The notes under the pieces were generated by a model that was given only the letters and a program-made list of their open reading frames with translations, ran no database searches and was not told the origin of the DNA. Shown one piece after another: positions 11,204 through 12,972 of a DNA stretch of 12,972 bases (within the stretch, counting starts at the first letter, position 1; each line of letters starts with the position of its first letter). Source of the DNA: Parvibaculum sp036499025. GTDB taxonomy: Bacteria; Pseudomonadota; Alphaproteobacteria; Parvibaculales; Parvibaculaceae. Both the position numbers and the translations under genes were made by a program. The stretch lies in the NCBI GenBank assembly GCA_036499025.1, contig DASYEM010000047.1, positions 1-12,972 of the forward strand. Reading direction: 5' to 3'.

Positions 11204-12049
11204 TCAAAACACCTGGATCGACGGCAACAGTCCCGGATCCCAGATCATCCCTTGATCGCGCGCCAGCGCCAATTCGCTGCGGCCGGCCTCGACGCTCGAT
11301 TTGACGAGACCCGCCGTCGAGGCGGTGGCGCGCGCCAAGGCCAGCGGCACGTCATTGCCGGTGAGCAGCCGCGCGAGGAAGATCGCCGAGAACAGATCGC
11401 CCGTGCCCTTGGGCGCCGCGCCGCCGTCCGCCGTCTTGTAAAGCTGTGTCTCCGTGCGATAGCCCTTCTTGCCATCGACGGCGAGACAGGCGATACGGCC
11501 ATCGGGCGCAGGCGCGGAGGTGATCGCCACGATCTTCGGTCCGAGTTGGCGGGCGAGCGCCAGCGCGTCGCGCGGATCTTTGGGTTGTTCGCCGGTCAAC
11601 AAGCCGAACTCGAACCAGTTGGGCGTCAGAATGTCGGCGCGCTGGCCAAGCTGCTTCATCGCGGCCTCGATGCCGGGCGCGACATAGGCCCCGTCCGGTT
11701 CGTCGCCCATGATCGGATCGCACAAATAAAGGGCATCGGGGTTCGCGGCTTTGACGCGCGCGACCGCATCGGCGATGGCGTCGGCCTGATCGGGTTCGGC
11801 CAGATAGCCCGAAATCACCGCGTCGCAGCGTTTGAGCCAGCCTTGCGTGTCCAGTGCGGCGACGAGGCTTGCGATCAGCTCGGCGTCGAGCGGTCCGCCT
11901 TCATATTTGCCATAGCCGGGATGATGGGCCAGCAGCACGGTCGGCACGGCCCAGGCCTCGTGGCCCAGCCGCTCTATCGCAAAGCCTGCCGCCGAATTGC
12001 CGACCGCGCCATAGACGACCTGGCTGGAGATGGAAAGGATCGTCGCCAT
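11204..12049 (-). CDS. pdxY: Pyridoxal kinase PdxY
   Basis: PdxY phosphorylates pyridoxal to pyridoxal 5'-phosphate in the vitamin B6 salvage route. The 281-residue protein is of usual length and begins MATILSISSQVVYGAVGNSA, the family pattern in which the Ser after SI contacts pyridoxal (E. coli has YGHVGN; here Ala replaces that His). The ribokinase-fold signatures follow: DPIMGD (111-116), TPNWFEFGLLTG (142-153) and the anion-hole/catalytic GTGDLFSA (215-222), with Asp218 the probable base. On the minus strand GAGGAA (12060-12055) precedes the ATG at 12049 by 5 nt. It is convergent with asd and divergent from the CitE-like gene. Confidence 0.93.
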   Translation of the reverse strand: MATILSISSQVVYGAVGNSAAGFAIERLGHEAWAVPTVLLAHHPGYGKYEGGPLDAELIASLVAALDTQGWLKRCDAVISGYLAEPDQADAIADAVARVKAANPDALYLCDPIMGDEPDGAYVAPGIEAAMKQLGQRADILTPNWFEFGLLTGEQPKDPRDALALARQLGPKIVAITSAPAPDGRIACLAVDGKKGYRTETQLYKTADGGAAPKGTGDLFSAIFLARLLTGNDVPLALARATASTAGLVKSSVEAGRSELALARDQGMIWDPGLLPSIQVF

Positions 12050-12082
12050 TCTGCTTCCTCATGGGCCCCAGCCCCGAATCCG

Positions 12083-12110
12083 CTTCACTAACCCGCCCAA
12101 GATTTATAGT
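12083..12110 (+). promoter_or_regulatory. Possible promoter of the CitE-like gene
   Basis: CTTCAC (12083-12088) and TATAGT (12105-12110), 16 nt apart, fit a loose sigma-70 pattern in the 103-bp gap between divergent pdxY and the CitE-like gene. The -10 element is good, the -35 poor. Confidence 0.3.
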
Positions 12111-12152
12111 GTCCCTCTCGCATCAGCGAGACCCCTAAATCCAGGAAACGAT

Positions 12153-12972
12153 ATGGCCGATCACTCAGCCCGTCCGCGCCGCAGCGTGCTTTATATGCCG
12201 GGCTCCAATGCCCGGGCGATGGAAAAAGCGCGCGAGATTCCCGCTGACGCACTCATTCTCGATCTTGAAGACGCGGTCGCGCCCGACGCGAAAGAGGAAG
12301 CGCGCGCGCAGGTTGTCGCGGCGATGAAAGCCGGCGGTTATGGCAAACGCGAGCTCTGCATTCGCGTGAACGGCCTCGACACGCCCTGGGGCATGGACGA
12401 CATCAAGGCCGCCGTCGCCGCAAAGCCTGACGCGATCCTCGTGCCGAAAATCAATTCCGCCGACGATGTGCGCCGCGCCGAAGCGGCCATGTCGGAGGCA
12501 GGCGCGCCCGCGACGCTCCAGCTCTGGTGCATGATCGAGACGCCGCTGGCGATCCTCAACATCCAGTCCATCGCGGCGGAAGCGCAAGGGCTCGCCTCGC
12601 GCATGACGCTCTGGGTCATGGGCACCAACGACATCGCGAAAGAACTTCGCGCCGCACATACGCCGGACCGCGTGCCGATGCTCGCCTCGCTCGGCCTGTC
12701 GGTCATCGCGGCGCGCGCCTACGGCCTCGTCATTCTCGACGGCGTCTATAACGACATCAAGAACGAGGACGGTTTCGCCGCGACCTGCGAGCAGGGCCGC
12801 GACATGGGTTTCGACGGCAAGACGCTCATCCATCCAAGTCAGGTTGCGCCCTGCAACACGATCTTCTCGCCCGATCCCGAGACCGTCGCCTTCGCGCGCA
12901 AGACCATCGAGGCGTTTCAGGCGCCGGAGAACAAGGGCAAGGGCGTGCTGAAAGTCGATGGCCGCATGGTCG
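12153..12972 (+). CDS. HpcH/HpaI-CitE family lyase, probable (3S)-malyl-CoA thioesterase (3' end beyond window)
   Basis: The frame starts at ATG 12153, 6 nt after AGGA (12143-12146), and is open to the window edge, 273 complete codons. The CitE-like TIM-barrel is plain: RRSVLYMPGSNARAMEKA (9-26), the metal-site region LILDLEDAVAP (34-44), IRVNG (70-74), LVPKI (96-100), the second acidic ligand in MIETP (Glu129), GTNDIAKEL (157-165) and GFDGKTLIHPSQ near the end. The closest family I recognise is the Mcl2-type (3S)-malyl-CoA thioesterase of alphaproteobacteria, which shares the GVYND/ CEQGRDMGFDGKTLIHP and VDG-x-x-V features and has about 280-290 residues, so little is missing. Beta-methylmalyl-CoA lyase or a citramalyl-CoA lyase role is possible. 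It is divergent from pdxY. Confidence 0.85.
   Translation, partial: MADHSARPRRSVLYMPGSNARAMEKAREIPADALILDLEDAVAPDAKEEARAQVVAAMKAGGYGKRELCIRVNGLDTPWGMDDIKAAVAAKPDAILVPKINSADDVRRAEAAMSEAGAPATLQLWCMIETPLAILNIQSIAAEAQGLASRMTLWVMGTNDIAKELRAAHTPDRVPMLASLGLSVIAARAYGLVILDGVYNDIKNEDGFAATCEQGRDMGFDGKTLIHPSQVAPCNTIFSPDPETVAFARKTIEAFQAPENKGKGVLKVDGRMV

Noticed and set aside
11252..12091. 279-residue plus-strand frame opposite pdxY
   Set aside because: pdxY on the minus strand has all its family motifs and a ribosome site; the plus frame has neither.

Overview
The window reads as a chromosomal segment of a GC-rich alphaproteobacterium, most likely of the order Hyphomicrobiales (Rhizobiales). The support is the gene order ffh-rpsP-rimM-trmD-rplS-leuC-leuD-leuB-asd, G/C-ending codons, the Ala/Glu/Lys-rich tail on ribosomal protein S16, and a palindromic intergenic repeat of the type common in Bradyrhizobium, Rhodopseudomonas and Methylobacterium relatives. 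The assignment rests on recognition, not on a search.

Layout. Positions 1-383 hold the N-terminal half of dapF on the minus strand, cut by the window edge. It is divergent from a stand-alone CinA-C/PncC-type amidohydrolase (479-976). Two small unknown genes follow: an 80-residue protein (1118-1360, plus) and a Ser/Thr/Ala-rich 79-residue protein (1376-1615, minus) with a perfect TTAA-N7-TTAA CtrA-type box upstream. From 1895 to 5644 runs a compact translation and secretion block: ffh (SRP GTPase), rpsP (S16), rimM (16S maturation factor), trmD (tRNA m1G37 methyltransferase) and rplS (L19), closed by a strong intrinsic terminator at 5676-5711. From 5796 to 11073 lie leuC, leuD and leuB (leucine biosynthesis) and asd (aspartate semialdehyde dehydrogenase, leading to lysine, threonine, methionine and diaminopimelate). 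pdxY (pyridoxal kinase) is convergent with asd at 11204-12049. A CitE-like malyl-CoA thioesterase or lyase gene, divergent from pdxY, starts at 12153 and runs off the right edge.

The striking part is the leuC-asd stretch. All four gaps from leuC to pdxY hold repetitive DNA, whereas the rpsP-rplS block has none. Two gaps (leuC/leuD and leuB/asd) each carry a small DUF559 gene, a Vsr-like PD-(D/E)XK nuclease-fold protein. Each is tied to a C/G-rich hairpin repeat (CCCCTCCCC arm, about 5-nt loop, GGGGAGGGG arm, then further G-runs). In leuB/asd the gene is bounded on both sides by inverted copies, and the right copy overlaps the gene's stop codon. In leuC/leuD an inverted doublet of the repeat sits directly upstream and supplies the gene's apparent Shine-Dalgarno sequence. 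This resembles the REPIN-RAYT arrangement (transposase-like gene plus its REP repeats), but with a nuclease-fold protein in place of the tyrosine transposase. The other two gaps (leuD/leuB and asd/pdxY) carry a second, unrelated palindromic doublet family and no gene.

In function, the housekeeping genes give ribosome maturation plus branched-chain and aspartate-family amino-acid synthesis. dapF and asd act in the same diaminopimelate route but lie about 10 kb apart. The candidate undescribed system is the DUF559 plus C/G-rich repeat cassette. No tRNA, rRNA, CRISPR array, insertion sequence or phage gene was seen.
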